DNA from: Brevibacterium permense | Lineage (GTDB): Bacteria > Actinomycetota > Actinomycetes > Actinomycetales > Brevibacteriaceae | Reading direction: 5' to 3' | NCBI RefSeq assembly: GCF_013280495.1 | Contig: NZ_JABSSX010000004.1 | Span: 248,001-312,000 of the forward strand | Length of the DNA: 64,000 bases | Shown: in pieces, positions 25,845 through 34,314 of the stretch | How the letters are laid out: the number at the start of each line of letters is the position of its first letter | Position numbering within the stretch: the stretch's first letter is position 1 | Translations under genes and position numbers: made by a program | The notes under the pieces: model-generated | Seen by the model: the letters and a program-made list of their open reading frames with translations, nothing else | Told to the model about the DNA's origin: nothing | Database searches by the model: none

Positions 25845-27481
25845 AGCCGCTGTGCCTTTCCGCTCATGACCAGATCAACGGTTTCGTGGCGTCGAATCTT
25901 CCCACCGACAGTCCGCGGCAGCCGGTCGAGTGAGTAGAACCGTCGCGGCACGAACTGCGGGGCCAGTTCCGCCCGGGCGTGGTCGAGCAGTGCTGCTTTG
26001 TCGGGCGCAGTCGAGTCGCCATCCCTGGCATGGCTCCCCGAACCCTGGGCGCCTGGTTCGATGACGAGGGCGACGATGTTGCCGAGACCGTCGTCGGGCA
26101 GCGCGATCGCGCAGACCTCGCCGAGGCGGCCCGGCCCCGACCGCGGATCCGCGCGGTCGAATTCTTCGAAGGCGCGTTCGACCTCGGGCAGGGACACCTT
26201 GTGTCCTCCGGTGATCGCGATGTCGCCGGCCCGTCCGGCGAGTTGGAGGAGACCGTTTTCTATCCGTCCCTGGTCACCGACCGTGGCCCAGCCGTCGGGG
26301 CGCCGCAGCTGAGCATCGGTGGTGCCGGTGACATAGCCGTCCGAGCAGGCGGCGGCTCTGATCCAGACGGTGCCGATCTCTCCGTCGGGCAGTCGGGCAC
26401 CGGATTCGTCACGGATTTCGACGTCGATGGTGTCGTAGATCGAGATCCAGGTGCCGTCGCCGTCACGGCTGTCGCCGATGAATCCGATCTCGGCGGCACC
26501 GTAATAGCTGATGAGCCGAGCACCGGGGAGGACGTCGGCGAGGGCGGAGCGGATGGAGGCTGGCAAATTCGCTCCTCCGGTGACGACGAGATCGAGACCG
26601 TGGAAGTTCTCCGGTGTTCTGCGGGCCGCCTCGGCGAGGGCTTTGACAACGGCGGGCACAGCGACGACGCGGGTGATGGCTTCGTCGGCGATGCGGGCAC
26701 CCATGGTGAAGGGGTCGAAGTCGTCGGCGACGTGGACGCTGCCGCCGGTGGCCAGGCTTTCGACGACGGCGTAGAGGGTGAGGCTGTAGGACACGGGGCC
26801 TGGTGCCAGGGTGGCCACGCCGGGGAGGGGTTCGAGGTGGGCCGAGGACACAGCCACGTTGTCACGGTACTGCTGGCGGGTCTTGATGAAGGCCTTCGGA
26901 TTGCTCGTCGTGCCCGACGAGAAGAGCATGAGGAACGGTTCGGACGCTTCGCGGACGGTCGGCGGTGCTGTATCGGCGGGGTCAATGGCGGCTTCGCGCG
27001 CCTGGAAGTCGGTCGCGGTGATGACGGTTCCGGTCCAACCGGCGGCGGCGAGCGCCTCGGCGAGGCGGGTCGAGTCGCTGATGACGAGGCCGATTCCGGT
27101 GGTCGTGATGACTCCGACCTGATGGTCGAGCGGCCAGCGGGGGTCGATCGTGGCCGACACCGCGCGGAAGCCGGCGAGGCCCGCGATGATGCGGGAGGTC
27201 TCGAACGCCGAGGTGAGGCTCACTGCCGTGATCGGGATGCCGTGGGTCTCGGGCGCGGGAGTCGGCGGGTCGGTCTGGGCACGGTGGAGGGCGTCGACGG
27301 CGGCGAACATCGTGGCCGAATCCCGGACGAGCTGCGCATACGTGAGGGAACGTGGGGCTCGTGAGCCCTCGGCGGAGTCGGCGCTCTCGTCCGAGGCACA
27401 TCCTCCCGAGGGGCTTCCCACCAGCGCCAAACGATCCGGATCGGCGGTCGCCACCTCGAGGATCCTCGACGTGATGGGCAT
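25841..27481 (-). CDS. AMP-forming acyl ligase (acyl-CoA synthetase or acyl-AMP ligase)
   Basis: A 546-residue adenylating enzyme of the ANL superfamily. The P-loop-like motif is LFSSGTTSNPKAF, followed by SYYGAAEIGFIGD, TVGDQGRIENG and, near the C-terminus, the catalytic-lysine motif PRTVGGKIRRHE. The ATG at 27481 is preferred to the longer frame (27541) because GGAGG lies 6 bases upstream. It is the first gene of the ligase-KAS-acyl-CoA dehydrogenase unit and would activate the starter acid. The substrate is not evident. Confidence 0.85.
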   Translation of the reverse strand: MPITSRILEVATADPDRLALVGSPSGGCASDESADSAEGSRAPRSLTYAQLVRDSATMFAAVDALHRAQTDPPTPAPETHGIPITAVSLTSAFETSRIIAGLAGFRAVSATIDPRWPLDHQVGVITTTGIGLVISDSTRLAEALAAAGWTGTVITATDFQAREAAIDPADTAPPTVREASEPFLMLFSSGTTSNPKAFIKTRQQYRDNVAVSSAHLEPLPGVATLAPGPVSYSLTLYAVVESLATGGSVHVADDFDPFTMGARIADEAITRVVAVPAVVKALAEAARRTPENFHGLDLVVTGGANLPASIRSALADVLPGARLISYYGAAEIGFIGDSRDGDGTWISIYDTIDVEIRDESGARLPDGEIGTVWIRAAACSDGYVTGTTDAQLRRPDGWATVGDQGRIENGLLQLAGRAGDIAITGGHKVSLPEVERAFEEFDRADPRSGPGRLGEVCAIALPDDGLGNIVALVIEPGAQGSGSHARDGDSTAPDKAALLDHARAELAPQFVPRRFYSLDRLPRTVGGKIRRHETVDLVMSGKAQRL

Positions 27482-27544
27482 TTCCGTCCTCCTCGAACTC
27501 GTTCCTCGCGGGCGCGGACCTGGGCCGTCTTGGGCATGCACCGA

Positions 27545-27870
27545 GCGCCGATCCCCAGTATAGGAGCGGCGCCGACAACCGCGTCCTCCGGCTGGCGGCT
27601 GGCGGCGAGGTTGAGCAGCTCGGGCTGGGCGGTCAGGGCTCCGCGGAGTTCGGCGATGACGCTTTCGAACACGCGATTCCCACTGGCACGGCGGTGACGA
27701 CGTGGAGGCGGACGAGGTCGGCCTCGGTGCGGCGAGTGGCCGCGAGCTCGGCAGCCGGGACTTCGATGTGCGGGCGGGCCTCGTGGAGGTCTTGGGAGGA
27801 GTAGTCGCCGAGGTGCAGTCCGGTCTCCGGCGCGGAGGCGATGACGAAGGTGCCGCTGCCGGTCTTCGTC
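27545..27870 (-). pseudogene. Frameshifted gene remnant upstream of the acyl ligase
   Basis: Codon use is strongly coding-like in one minus-strand frame from about 27870 to 27680 (TFVIASAPETGLHLGDYS, ARPHIEVPAAELAATRRT, LVRLHVVTAVPVG) and then in another frame from about 27680 to 27545 (NRVFESVIAELRGALTAQ, PELLNLAASRQPE). Joining the two near 27680 with a one-base shift gives a continuous protein-like sequence of about 100 residues, so this looks like one gene broken by a frameshift and without a clear start. The family was not recognised. A sequencing error is the alternative. Confidence 0.45.
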
Positions 27871-28041
27871 TCGCGTCGTTTCAGACTCTGAGATTCACGG
27901 TCGCTCGCCCCTGCTGCCCGCGAGCGGATGTCTCCTGCGGGCGGATTCACCGCGACATCCGCGCAGAATTCGGGGTGGATCCACCCGCAGAAAACACCCC
28001 TGCCCACGCAGAAAGGGCTGGCCCACATTCAAGACAGCGAA
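27871..28041. other. Gap with no supported gene
   Basis: Between the gene remnant and the long palindrome no frame shows convincing codon use or a ribosome site. Short frames run through the stretch, but they use rare codons for this genome. Confidence 0.4.
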
Positions 28042-28101
28042 AAACGGGTTGGGTGTCGAGAAACGCATGCGCACACGCGTTTCTCGACACCCAACCCGTT
28101 T
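28042..28101. repeat. Perfect 25-bp-arm palindrome, REP-like element or strong terminator
   Basis: Arms 28042-28066 and 28077-28101 are perfectly complementary around a 10-base loop. The word CGTTTCTCGAC occurs three times: inverted at 28055-28065 and directly at 28078-28088 and 28097-28107. It lies 28 bases after the end of the succinate-semialdehyde dehydrogenase-type gene, which would make it that gene's terminator, but the arm length and internal repeat are more like a dispersed palindromic element. Confidence 0.8.
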
Positions 28102-28129
28102 CTCGACGAAGGCTGAGGCCAGCCCTCAG

Positions 28130-29524
28130 TCAGTCAGCCACGTAGTACATGCGCTTGTTGACGAACTCATCCATGCCGTAGGGCCCGAGCTCGCGACCGA
28201 AGCCCGAGCGCTTGGTGCCGCCGAACGGGATCTCCGCGCCCTCACCGGCCGGGGTGTTGACGTTCGACATGCCGACATCGAGGCGCTGAGCGAGCTTCGC
28301 GGCACGCTCCTCATCCTTGGCGAACACCGCACCGCCGAGGCCGAAGCGCGAATCATTGGCCAGGGCCAGTGCCTCGTCATCGCTGCTGACCTTGTACACG
28401 GTGGCCACGGGGCCGAAGAGCTCCTCGCGGTAGGCGTCCATCTCCGAGGTGACTCCGGTGAGCACGGCCGGCGAGACATACGCGGATCCGTCGGCGGCGA
28501 GTTCGCCGCCGACGAGGGTCGCACCCTGCTCGACGGCACGGTCGAGCTGCTTGCGCAGATTCTCGGCAGCCGAACGCGAGGACAGAGGCGAGTACTTGCC
28601 GTCGCCCGCCTCGGCGGGAGCGCCCTTCTCCCAGGACTGGGCACGCTCGGTCAGACCGGACACGAAGTCGTCGTAGATGTCGTCCATGACGATCATCCGC
28701 TTGTTCGCATTGCAGACCTGGCCGGTGTTGTACAGGCGAGTGCCCCAGGCGGTGTCGACGGCCTCGTTCATGTCGTCGGTGTCGAGGATGATGTACGGGT
28801 CGGAGCCGCCGAGCTCGAGCACCGCCTTCTTGAGGTACTTGCCGGCCGTGGCGGCCACGGCCGATCCGGCACGCTCGGAACCGGTCAGGGACACGCCTTC
28901 GACGCGGTCGTCGGCGATGATCGTCTCGATCTGCTCGTGCGTGGCGTAGACGTTGGAGTACACGCCTTCGGGGATGCCGGCCTCCTTCATGAGCTCGGCG
29001 ATCTTCGCCGAGGAGCGGGGGCAGATCTCCGCATGCTTGAGGATGATCGTGTTGCCGAGCACGAGGTTCGGTGCAGCGAAGCGGGCGACCTGGTAGTAGG
29101 GGAAGTTCCAGGGCATGATGCCCAGCAGCGTGCCGACGGGGCGGCGCTGGATGAAGGCCTTGCCGCCGGAGAACGATTCGATCGGTTCATCGGCGGCGAA
29201 CTTCGGGCCGTTGTCGGCGTAGTAGTTGAAGATCGCCTCGCAGAACTCGGCCTCTTCCTCACCTTCGGCGGTGGGCTTGCCCATCTCCTCGGCGATGATC
29301 TTCGCGAGCTCTTCCTTGCGCTCGCCGAAGAGAGCGGCGACCTTGTTGACGATCGCGGCGCGTTCCTCAATCGTCTTCTCGCGCCAGCTCAGGTAGCCCT
29401 TGTGTGCGGATTCGAGGATCTGCTGGACCTCTTCGTCGGTGGCATTGTCGAACTTCTCGACGACTTCACCGGTGGCCGGGTTCTCGACACGGTAGCCGCC
29501 TGCAGCACTGCCTACGTTGCTCAT
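28130..29524 (-). CDS. NAD(P)-dependent succinate-semialdehyde dehydrogenase (Sad/GabD2-like)
   Basis: A 464-residue aldehyde dehydrogenase. Glu237 (LELGGSDPYIIL) and Cys271 (GQVCNANKRMIV) are the catalytic pair; the block IQRRPVGTLLGIMPWNFPYY and the short N-terminus fit the Sad/YneI and GabD2 group that oxidises succinate semialdehyde. The ATG at 29524 has AAGGAG 6 bases upstream, whereas the open frame extends to 29632 without one. It appears to be transcribed alone. A role in GABA or polyamine breakdown is likely; it could also handle other short semialdehydes. Confidence 0.85.
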   Translation of the reverse strand: MSNVGSAAGGYRVENPATGEVVEKFDNATDEEVQQILESAHKGYLSWREKTIEERAAIVNKVAALFGERKEELAKIIAEEMGKPTAEGEEEAEFCEAIFNYYADNGPKFAADEPIESFSGGKAFIQRRPVGTLLGIMPWNFPYYQVARFAAPNLVLGNTIILKHAEICPRSSAKIAELMKEAGIPEGVYSNVYATHEQIETIIADDRVEGVSLTGSERAGSAVAATAGKYLKKAVLELGGSDPYIILDTDDMNEAVDTAWGTRLYNTGQVCNANKRMIVMDDIYDDFVSGLTERAQSWEKGAPAEAGDGKYSPLSSRSAAENLRKQLDRAVEQGATLVGGELAADGSAYVSPAVLTGVTSEMDAYREELFGPVATVYKVSSDDEALALANDSRFGLGGAVFAKDEERAAKLAQRLDVGMSNVNTPAGEGAEIPFGGTKRSGFGRELGPYGMDEFVNKRMYYVAD

Positions 29525-29865
29525 TCCAGACTCCTTTGACTTGTGCGCGCCTGTTGGCGCCGCTGAAGCAATTGCATACCTGTTTGCCGTCCGAATCGAC
29601 GAAATGCGTATGCCTGCCACCCACGCTATCAATACGTGACCCGCGCAACAAGTGCCGAAACCTGGGGGAATCCTCAGTCCCGGATCGACCGCGATCCCCT
29701 CGCCGAGGCGATGCGGATTCCGAATCGTTCACGACGAAATTCGAACCGCGCTCGCAGCGAGGGAATACTGGCCTCGATCGGGGACCACCCACCTCGGCGA
29801 GGGGTCCGCCCCGGCCCCAGTTCATCGAACCAGAGGACCGAAACGGTTCACCACGCGGCGGGAAC
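29525..29865. other. Gap between convergent-spaced operons; promoter of the aldehyde dehydrogenase
   Basis: These 341 bases carry no convincing gene. The left end must hold the aldehyde dehydrogenase promoter; no strong -10/-35 pair stands out. The words CTCGCCGAGGCG (near 29698) and CCTCGGCGAGG (near 29790) belong to the short-word family that recurs across the window. Confidence 0.4.
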
Positions 29866-32289
29866 TCACCGCCCCACGAGGTCGAGTCCGGCGCGCACGA
29901 TGGAGTCCGTGTCGATCCCGTGGATCTCGTGGGCCTCCCCCACCGAGGAGGCCTGACCGAAGTCGGTGACGCCGAGGTTCCGTGTGCGGTCCCCGCGCAC
30001 TCCAGAGAGGAACGCGAGAGTGTGCGGGTGCCCGTCGAGGACGGTGACCAGCGGTGCCGGATGCTCTGCGGGAAAGAGTTCGTCGGCGATGGCCGAGCGG
30101 ACACTCGAACGGACCTGAGACCGATCCTGCACCGACCGGAACACCTTCGACGGTGAGCTGAGGCAGACGATTCCGGCCCGCACGCCCAGGGATTCCAGCC
30201 GGGCCGCCGCTTCGATCACCTCGGTCATGATGGCCCCAGCACCGACGAGGGTGACCTCGTCCTCGGCGGCCGGTCTGGCCGAAAGCCGGTAGCCGCCGGC
30301 GATGACCTGGTCACGGCGGCGTTCCCGCAGCAGCGGATCCTCGGGCACGCTCGCGAGCTCCTGGGCCACGGGCCGCGTCGTCAGTCGGAAGTAGGCGGAG
30401 TCGCCGTCCGGGTCGGCGAGTTCGCGCAGCGCTTCGAGCAGGGTCCACTCGAGGTCCTGGGCGAAGGCCGGCTCCCAGCTCGTCAGGCCCGGGATCTCCA
30501 GAGTCACCGAGGGTGTGTTGAACGACTGGTGCGCCCCACCTTCCGGCGCGAGCGACACACCCGAGGGCGTGCCGACCATGATCGAACGCCCACCCGCGTA
30601 GAGGCTGAAGGTCCAGGGTTCCAGGGCCCGGTTGATGAAGGGATCGTAGATCGTGGCGATCGGCAGCAGCGGCTGTCCCCAGCGCTGCCCGGTGGACCCG
30701 AGCTCTCCGGCCAAGGAGACGAGATTGACCTCGGCGATGCCGAGTTCGATGTGCTGTCCGCTCGTGCCCTCCTGCCAGCGCAGCACCCGTTCCCGGTCAT
30801 CGGAGAACCAGTCATGCCGGCCCGCCGGCGACCAGATTCCGGTCTTGTTGATCCATCCGCCGAGGTTCGTCGACGTCGCGACGTCCGGTGACAGGGTCAC
30901 GACCCGCTGAGCCACCTCGGGGGCGACGTGCTTGAGATCGGAGAGGAACCGGCCCAGCGCCGCCTGCGTGGAGATCTGCGGTCGCGGGGTGAAGCCCAGT
31001 TCGGCCGGCACCTCGGCCACGGCATGGCCGGTCTCCGGCTCTCGTCGCAGCCGCTGCGCGGTTTCGGCACAGAACCGGCCGGCCGGGGTGTCCGGAGCGA
31101 AGGCGACCCATGGGTCATCGAGGTCCATCCCCGAGGCGGCCGCGAGCTCGCGCATCTGCGCTTCGGTCAGCTGCGCGGCATGGTTGCCGGGATGGCCCTC
31201 CGTGGCCAGCCCCTTGCCCTTGATCGTGTAGGCGAAGACGACCGTCGGCCGGTTGTCGTCGATGGCGTCGAACGTCGACACGAGTTGGCCGAGGTCATGT
31301 CCGCCGAGGTCACGGATGAGGGAAGCGAGACCGTCCGCGTCGAAGCCGTCGATGGCCGCGGACAGGGCGGCCGCCTCGGTGTCGGTGAGACCCGCGAGCA
31401 GCCGGTCGTGGATCTCGGACGGATGGGCGCGCAGCAGCCGCTGGTATTCGGGGTTGGGCATCTGCACGAGCCGATTCTTGAGCGCCTCACCGCCGGGGGC
31501 CGCGAACACGGCTTCGAGTCGGCGACCCCACGGGCAGGTGAGCACCTGCCACCCGGCGGCATCGAACATGCCCTGCAAACGGCGGATCTGGACATCGGGA
31601 ATGACCCGGTCGAGCGACTGACGGTTGAGATCGACGATCCATACGATCTCGCCGAGGCTGCGCACCTCCGGATCGATGATCGCCTCCCATACCGCCCCTT
31701 CGTCCATCTCCGCGTCGCCGAGCAGGGAGTAGAACCGTCCGGCTTCCGGAGTCTCGGGGAACCGGTCGGAGACGTAGCGGTGGGACAGGGCCGCCCAGAT
31801 GGGAGCGGTCGCGCCGATGCCCACGGAACCGGTGGAGAAGTCCACCGTGTCCGGGTCCTTCGTCCGCGACGGGTAGGGCTGGAGTCCCCCGCGACTGCGC
31901 AGGGTGTCGAGGAATTCCTCGCCGAGGTCTCCGAGCAGATAGTTGATCGCGTGGAGGACGGGAGAGGCATGCGGTTTGACCGAGACGCGATCGATGGCGC
32001 GCAGGCGGGTGAACCACAGCGCCGTCATGATCCCGGTCATCGAGGCCGACGACGACTGGTGGCCGCCGACCTTGACCCCGTCCGGGTTGATCCGGCCGCG
32101 GTTGGCACGGTCGATGATCGAGGTCGCCAGCCACAGCACCCGCTGGGCGATCTCGTCGAGGATCTCATCGTCTCCCGAGGTCGAAGCCCGCAACGGACGG
32201 TCGTTCGTCCCGGGCGGGCTGACCTGCAAGGAGGTCTCGAATTGGTGGCGGTCCATGTCCTGAGCGCTCGGTTCCTGTGCGGTGCTCAT
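29866..32289 (-). CDS. Homodimeric E1-type 2-oxoacid dehydrogenase (AceE/MdeB-like), probably for 2-oxobutyrate
   Basis: An 807-residue transketolase-fold ThDP enzyme like the single-chain pyruvate dehydrogenase E1 but about 80-100 residues shorter. ThDP motif: GDAEMDEGAVWEAI through VDLNRQSLD; other blocks are GGHQSSSASM, PTVVFAYTIKGKGL and GIAEVNLVSLAGELG. It starts 2 bases after the ACC deaminase stop, so the pair is co-transcribed. ACC deaminase makes 2-oxobutyrate, and an AceE-like enzyme (MdeB) beside methionine gamma-lyase in Pseudomonas acts on 2-oxobutyrate; by analogy this E1 would convert it towards propionyl-CoA using E2/E3 from elsewhere. Specificity is inferred. Confidence 0.8.
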   Translation of the reverse strand: MSTAQEPSAQDMDRHQFETSLQVSPPGTNDRPLRASTSGDDEILDEIAQRVLWLATSIIDRANRGRINPDGVKVGGHQSSSASMTGIMTALWFTRLRAIDRVSVKPHASPVLHAINYLLGDLGEEFLDTLRSRGGLQPYPSRTKDPDTVDFSTGSVGIGATAPIWAALSHRYVSDRFPETPEAGRFYSLLGDAEMDEGAVWEAIIDPEVRSLGEIVWIVDLNRQSLDRVIPDVQIRRLQGMFDAAGWQVLTCPWGRRLEAVFAAPGGEALKNRLVQMPNPEYQRLLRAHPSEIHDRLLAGLTDTEAAALSAAIDGFDADGLASLIRDLGGHDLGQLVSTFDAIDDNRPTVVFAYTIKGKGLATEGHPGNHAAQLTEAQMRELAAASGMDLDDPWVAFAPDTPAGRFCAETAQRLRREPETGHAVAEVPAELGFTPRPQISTQAALGRFLSDLKHVAPEVAQRVVTLSPDVATSTNLGGWINKTGIWSPAGRHDWFSDDRERVLRWQEGTSGQHIELGIAEVNLVSLAGELGSTGQRWGQPLLPIATIYDPFINRALEPWTFSLYAGGRSIMVGTPSGVSLAPEGGAHQSFNTPSVTLEIPGLTSWEPAFAQDLEWTLLEALRELADPDGDSAYFRLTTRPVAQELASVPEDPLLRERRRDQVIAGGYRLSARPAAEDEVTLVGAGAIMTEVIEAAARLESLGVRAGIVCLSSPSKVFRSVQDRSQVRSSVRSAIADELFPAEHPAPLVTVLDGHPHTLAFLSGVRGDRTRNLGVTDFGQASSVGEAHEIHGIDTDSIVRAGLDLVGR

Positions 32290-32291
32290 CG

Positions 32292-33308
32292 TCAGAAGAT
32301 CGAGGAGTAGGCGTTGAGTGCGAGCTGTCCGCCGAGGTGGGCGTAGAGAACGGTGGAATCCTTACCGATCGTGCCATCAGCAACGAGGTCGAGGAGCCCG
32401 GCCATCGACTTGCCTTCGTAGACGGGGTCGAGGATGACGCCTTCCAGCTGGGCGGTGGTGCGGATCGCGTTCACGGTCGTCTCGTCGGGGATGCCGTAGG
32501 CCGGGCCTTCCCAGCCGATGCGGATATCGACGTCGTCGTCGGTGATCTCACGCCCGAGACCGATGAGTTCGGCAGTGGTGTTCGCGATCCTCTTCACCTG
32601 GTCACGGGTCTTCTCGATCGTGGCCGAGGCATCGATGCCGATGACCTTGCGCTTCGGTCCGCCGGCGGCTTCGAGGGCGGCGAAGCCGGCGATCATTCCG
32701 GCGTGCGTCGAGCCGGTCACGGTGCACACGACGATGGTGTCGAAGAAGACGCCGAGCTCCTTCTCCTGTTCTGCGACCTCATAGGCCCAGTTCGCGAAGC
32801 CGAGTCCGCCGAACTTGTGCTCGGAGGCGCCGGCCGGGATCGGGTAGGGCTTGCCGCCTGATTCTTCGACCTCGGCCAGGGCGTTCTCCCAGCTCGAGCG
32901 GATGCCGATGTCGAATCCGGCCGAGTCGAGGCGGACGTCGGCTCCCATGATGCGCGAGAGCTCGATATTGCCGACCTTGTCGTTGACCGGGTCCTCCCAG
33001 TCGACCCAGCGTTCCTGCACGAGGCGCGCCTTCAGTCCCAGGTGGGCGGCGACCGCGGCGACCTGGCGGGTGTGGTTGGACTGGTAGCCGCCGATGGACA
33101 CGAGCGTGTCCGCGCCCGAGGCGAGGACGTCGGGAACGATGTACTCGAGCTTGCGGGTCTTGTTGCCGCCGAAGGCGAGTCCTGAGTTGACGTCCTCCCG
33201 TTTGGCCCAGACAAGGGCCCCGCCGAGGTGGTCGCTCAGTCGCGGGAGCTCGTGCACGGGGCTCGGCCCGAAAGTGAGTGGGTAGCGTTCGAAGTCAGTG
33301 ATGGCCAT
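32292..33308 (-). CDS. acdS: 1-Aminocyclopropane-1-carboxylate (ACC) deaminase
   Basis: A 338-residue PLP enzyme, exactly the usual length. It opens the cyclopropane ring of ACC, the plant ethylene precursor, to give 2-oxobutyrate and ammonia. Diagnostic blocks include [27 protein letters not shown] (PLP lysine) and [19 protein letters not shown]. The residues separating ACC deaminase from D-cysteine desulfhydrase are as in true Acd[10 protein letters not shown] keeps the Tyr-Glu pair and [12 protein letters not shown] keeps the later Leu. The ATG at 33308 follows AGAGGA; the frame open to 33419 runs through the promoter repeats and is rejected. Confidence 0.93.
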   Translation of the reverse strand: MAITDFERYPLTFGPSPVHELPRLSDHLGGALVWAKREDVNSGLAFGGNKTRKLEYIVPDVLASGADTLVSIGGYQSNHTRQVAAVAAHLGLKARLVQERWVDWEDPVNDKVGNIELSRIMGADVRLDSAGFDIGIRSSWENALAEVEESGGKPYPIPAGASEHKFGGLGFANWAYEVAEQEKELGVFFDTIVVCTVTGSTHAGMIAGFAALEAAGGPKRKVIGIDASATIEKTRDQVKRIANTTAELIGLGREITDDDVDIRIGWEGPAYGIPDETTVNAIRTTAQLEGVILDPVYEGKSMAGLLDLVADGTIGKDSTVLYAHLGGQLALNAYSSIF

Positions 33309-33355
33309 GATGTCCTCTGTTCTCTGAAGCGTTCGCTTCGGGGCGTTCGCTCTCT

Positions 33356-33407
33356 CGCGCGATGTGTTCTGGATCGCATCCCGCGCGATGTGTTCTGGAT
33401 CGCATCC
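33356..33407. repeat. Exact tandem 26-bp repeat in the acdS leader
   Basis: Bases 33356-33381 and 33382-33407 are identical and directly adjacent. Each unit contains the inverted repeat GCGAT-N9-ATCGC, so the pair gives two operator-like sites one unit apart (about 2.5 helical turns) just downstream of the palindrome at 33414-33429 and within the acdS 5' region. An exact duplication in a control region suggests a recent event or selection for extra regulator sites. Confidence 0.85.
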
Positions 33408-33413
33408 AGTGAT

Positions 33414-33429
33414 ATGCAATATATTGCAT
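33414..33429. promoter_or_regulatory. 16-bp palindromic operator between acdS and its GntR regulator
   Basis: ATGCAATATATTGCAT is a perfect palindrome in an AT-rich spot between the divergent acdS and GntR genes. A rightward -10 TACAAT lies at 33442-33447. The site is of the size and symmetry bound by GntR/FCD dimers. Confidence 0.7.
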
Positions 33430-33511
33430 TCTGCTGATCGTTACAATGGGTCAGAGTTCGAGTCCCATCCCGCGGGACGAGACCACCCACTCAGAGACAA
33501 GGTGACCGAGC

Positions 33512-34171
33512 GTGCCGATCCCCACGAATTCCCCCGCCCCGCAGCGCAGCCTGCTGCGCGATGACGTCTATCGGTCGATCCGCGACGCCATCGTCCGCGG
33601 CCAGCTCGCCCCGGGGGAACAGCTGCGCGATCAGGAGCTCGGCGCCTGGCTCCAAGTGTCCAGAACTCCCGTGCGCGAGGCGCTCCAACGTTTGGCGCAG
33701 GCCGGGCTCGTCGTGGCGGAGCCGGGCCGGATGACGCGCGTGGCCCCTGAGGATCCGGAGCGCATCCTCGCGGCCCGGCAGATCGCCGCAGAACTCCACG
33801 GCCTGGCGATCGACCTCGCCTTCCCCGCCCTCGACGAGACGGCGCTGGGTGAGATGGAGCAGGCGAATGGCCGATTGAGTGCGGCCCTCGCGGCCGGCGA
33901 TGCCGAGGCGGCGATTGCGGCCGACGACGACTTCCACGAGGTGGCCCTCACTCGATCCGGCAATCCCCTCATTCCTGATCACCTCGAGGTCGTCACCGCC
34001 ACTCTGCGCCGCGCGGAGTTTCTGCACTTCGAATCGGTGAAGGGATCAGCCTCACCGGAGCAGCACACCAAGATCATCGCCGCCGTCCGTGCCGGTGAGC
34101 ATGCGCATGCCGTCGCACTGACAAAGGCGAACTGGTCGACCATCGAAGGGGATTCGCCGCAGACGGCCTGA
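33512..34171 (+). CDS. GntR-family (FCD type) regulator of the ACC deaminase operon
   Basis: A 219-residue regulator: winged helix DVYRSIRDAIVRGQLAPGE, LQVSRTPVREALQRLAQAGLV, then a helical FCD-type ligand domain (AADDDFHEVAL, ATLRRAEFLHFE, EQHTKIIAAVRAGEHAHA). The GTG at 33512 has AAGGTGA 6 bases upstream. It is divergent from acdS with the palindrome and tandem repeats in between. In actinobacteria GntR genes have been reported near acdS in place of the Lrp-type AcdR of proteobacteria, which fits. Confidence 0.85.
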   Translation: MPIPTNSPAPQRSLLRDDVYRSIRDAIVRGQLAPGEQLRDQELGAWLQVSRTPVREALQRLAQAGLVVAEPGRMTRVAPEDPERILAARQIAAELHGLAIDLAFPALDETALGEMEQANGRLSAALAAGDAEAAIAADDDFHEVALTRSGNPLIPDHLEVVTATLRRAEFLHFESVKGSASPEQHTKIIAAVRAGEHAHAVALTKANWSTIEGDSPQTA

Positions 34172-34254
34172 GTCGGACACCTTCCGACTGCGGATTCCGG
34201 ATCGGCAACACCACTACCTCCTCGACGACACTATCGTCATAGCCGACTCATTTA

Positions 34255-34267
34255 GTCATCTGATGAC
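34255..34267. promoter_or_regulatory. Operator-like palindrome before the secreted esterase
   Basis: GTCATCTGATGAC is a perfect 13-bp palindrome 48 bases before the esterase start. A closely related sequence (11 of 13 matches, read on the minus strand) occurs at 35397-35409 before the GntR gene, so one regulator may act on both. Confidence 0.5.
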
Positions 34268-34314
34268 CTGTGCTAGAGTCCTCACCACGATCACCGACGA
34301 TCAAAGGACTGACG

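Noticed and set aside
28049-28130. CRISPR-like repeat array
   Set aside because: The CGTTTCTCGAC copies are part of one palindrome, with no regular spacers; no CRISPR array or cas gene was seen anywhere in the window.
33309-33419. An N-terminally extended ACC deaminase starting at 33419
   Set aside because: The extension would translate the tandem repeats; the ATG at 33308 has a ribosome site and gives the standard 338 residues.
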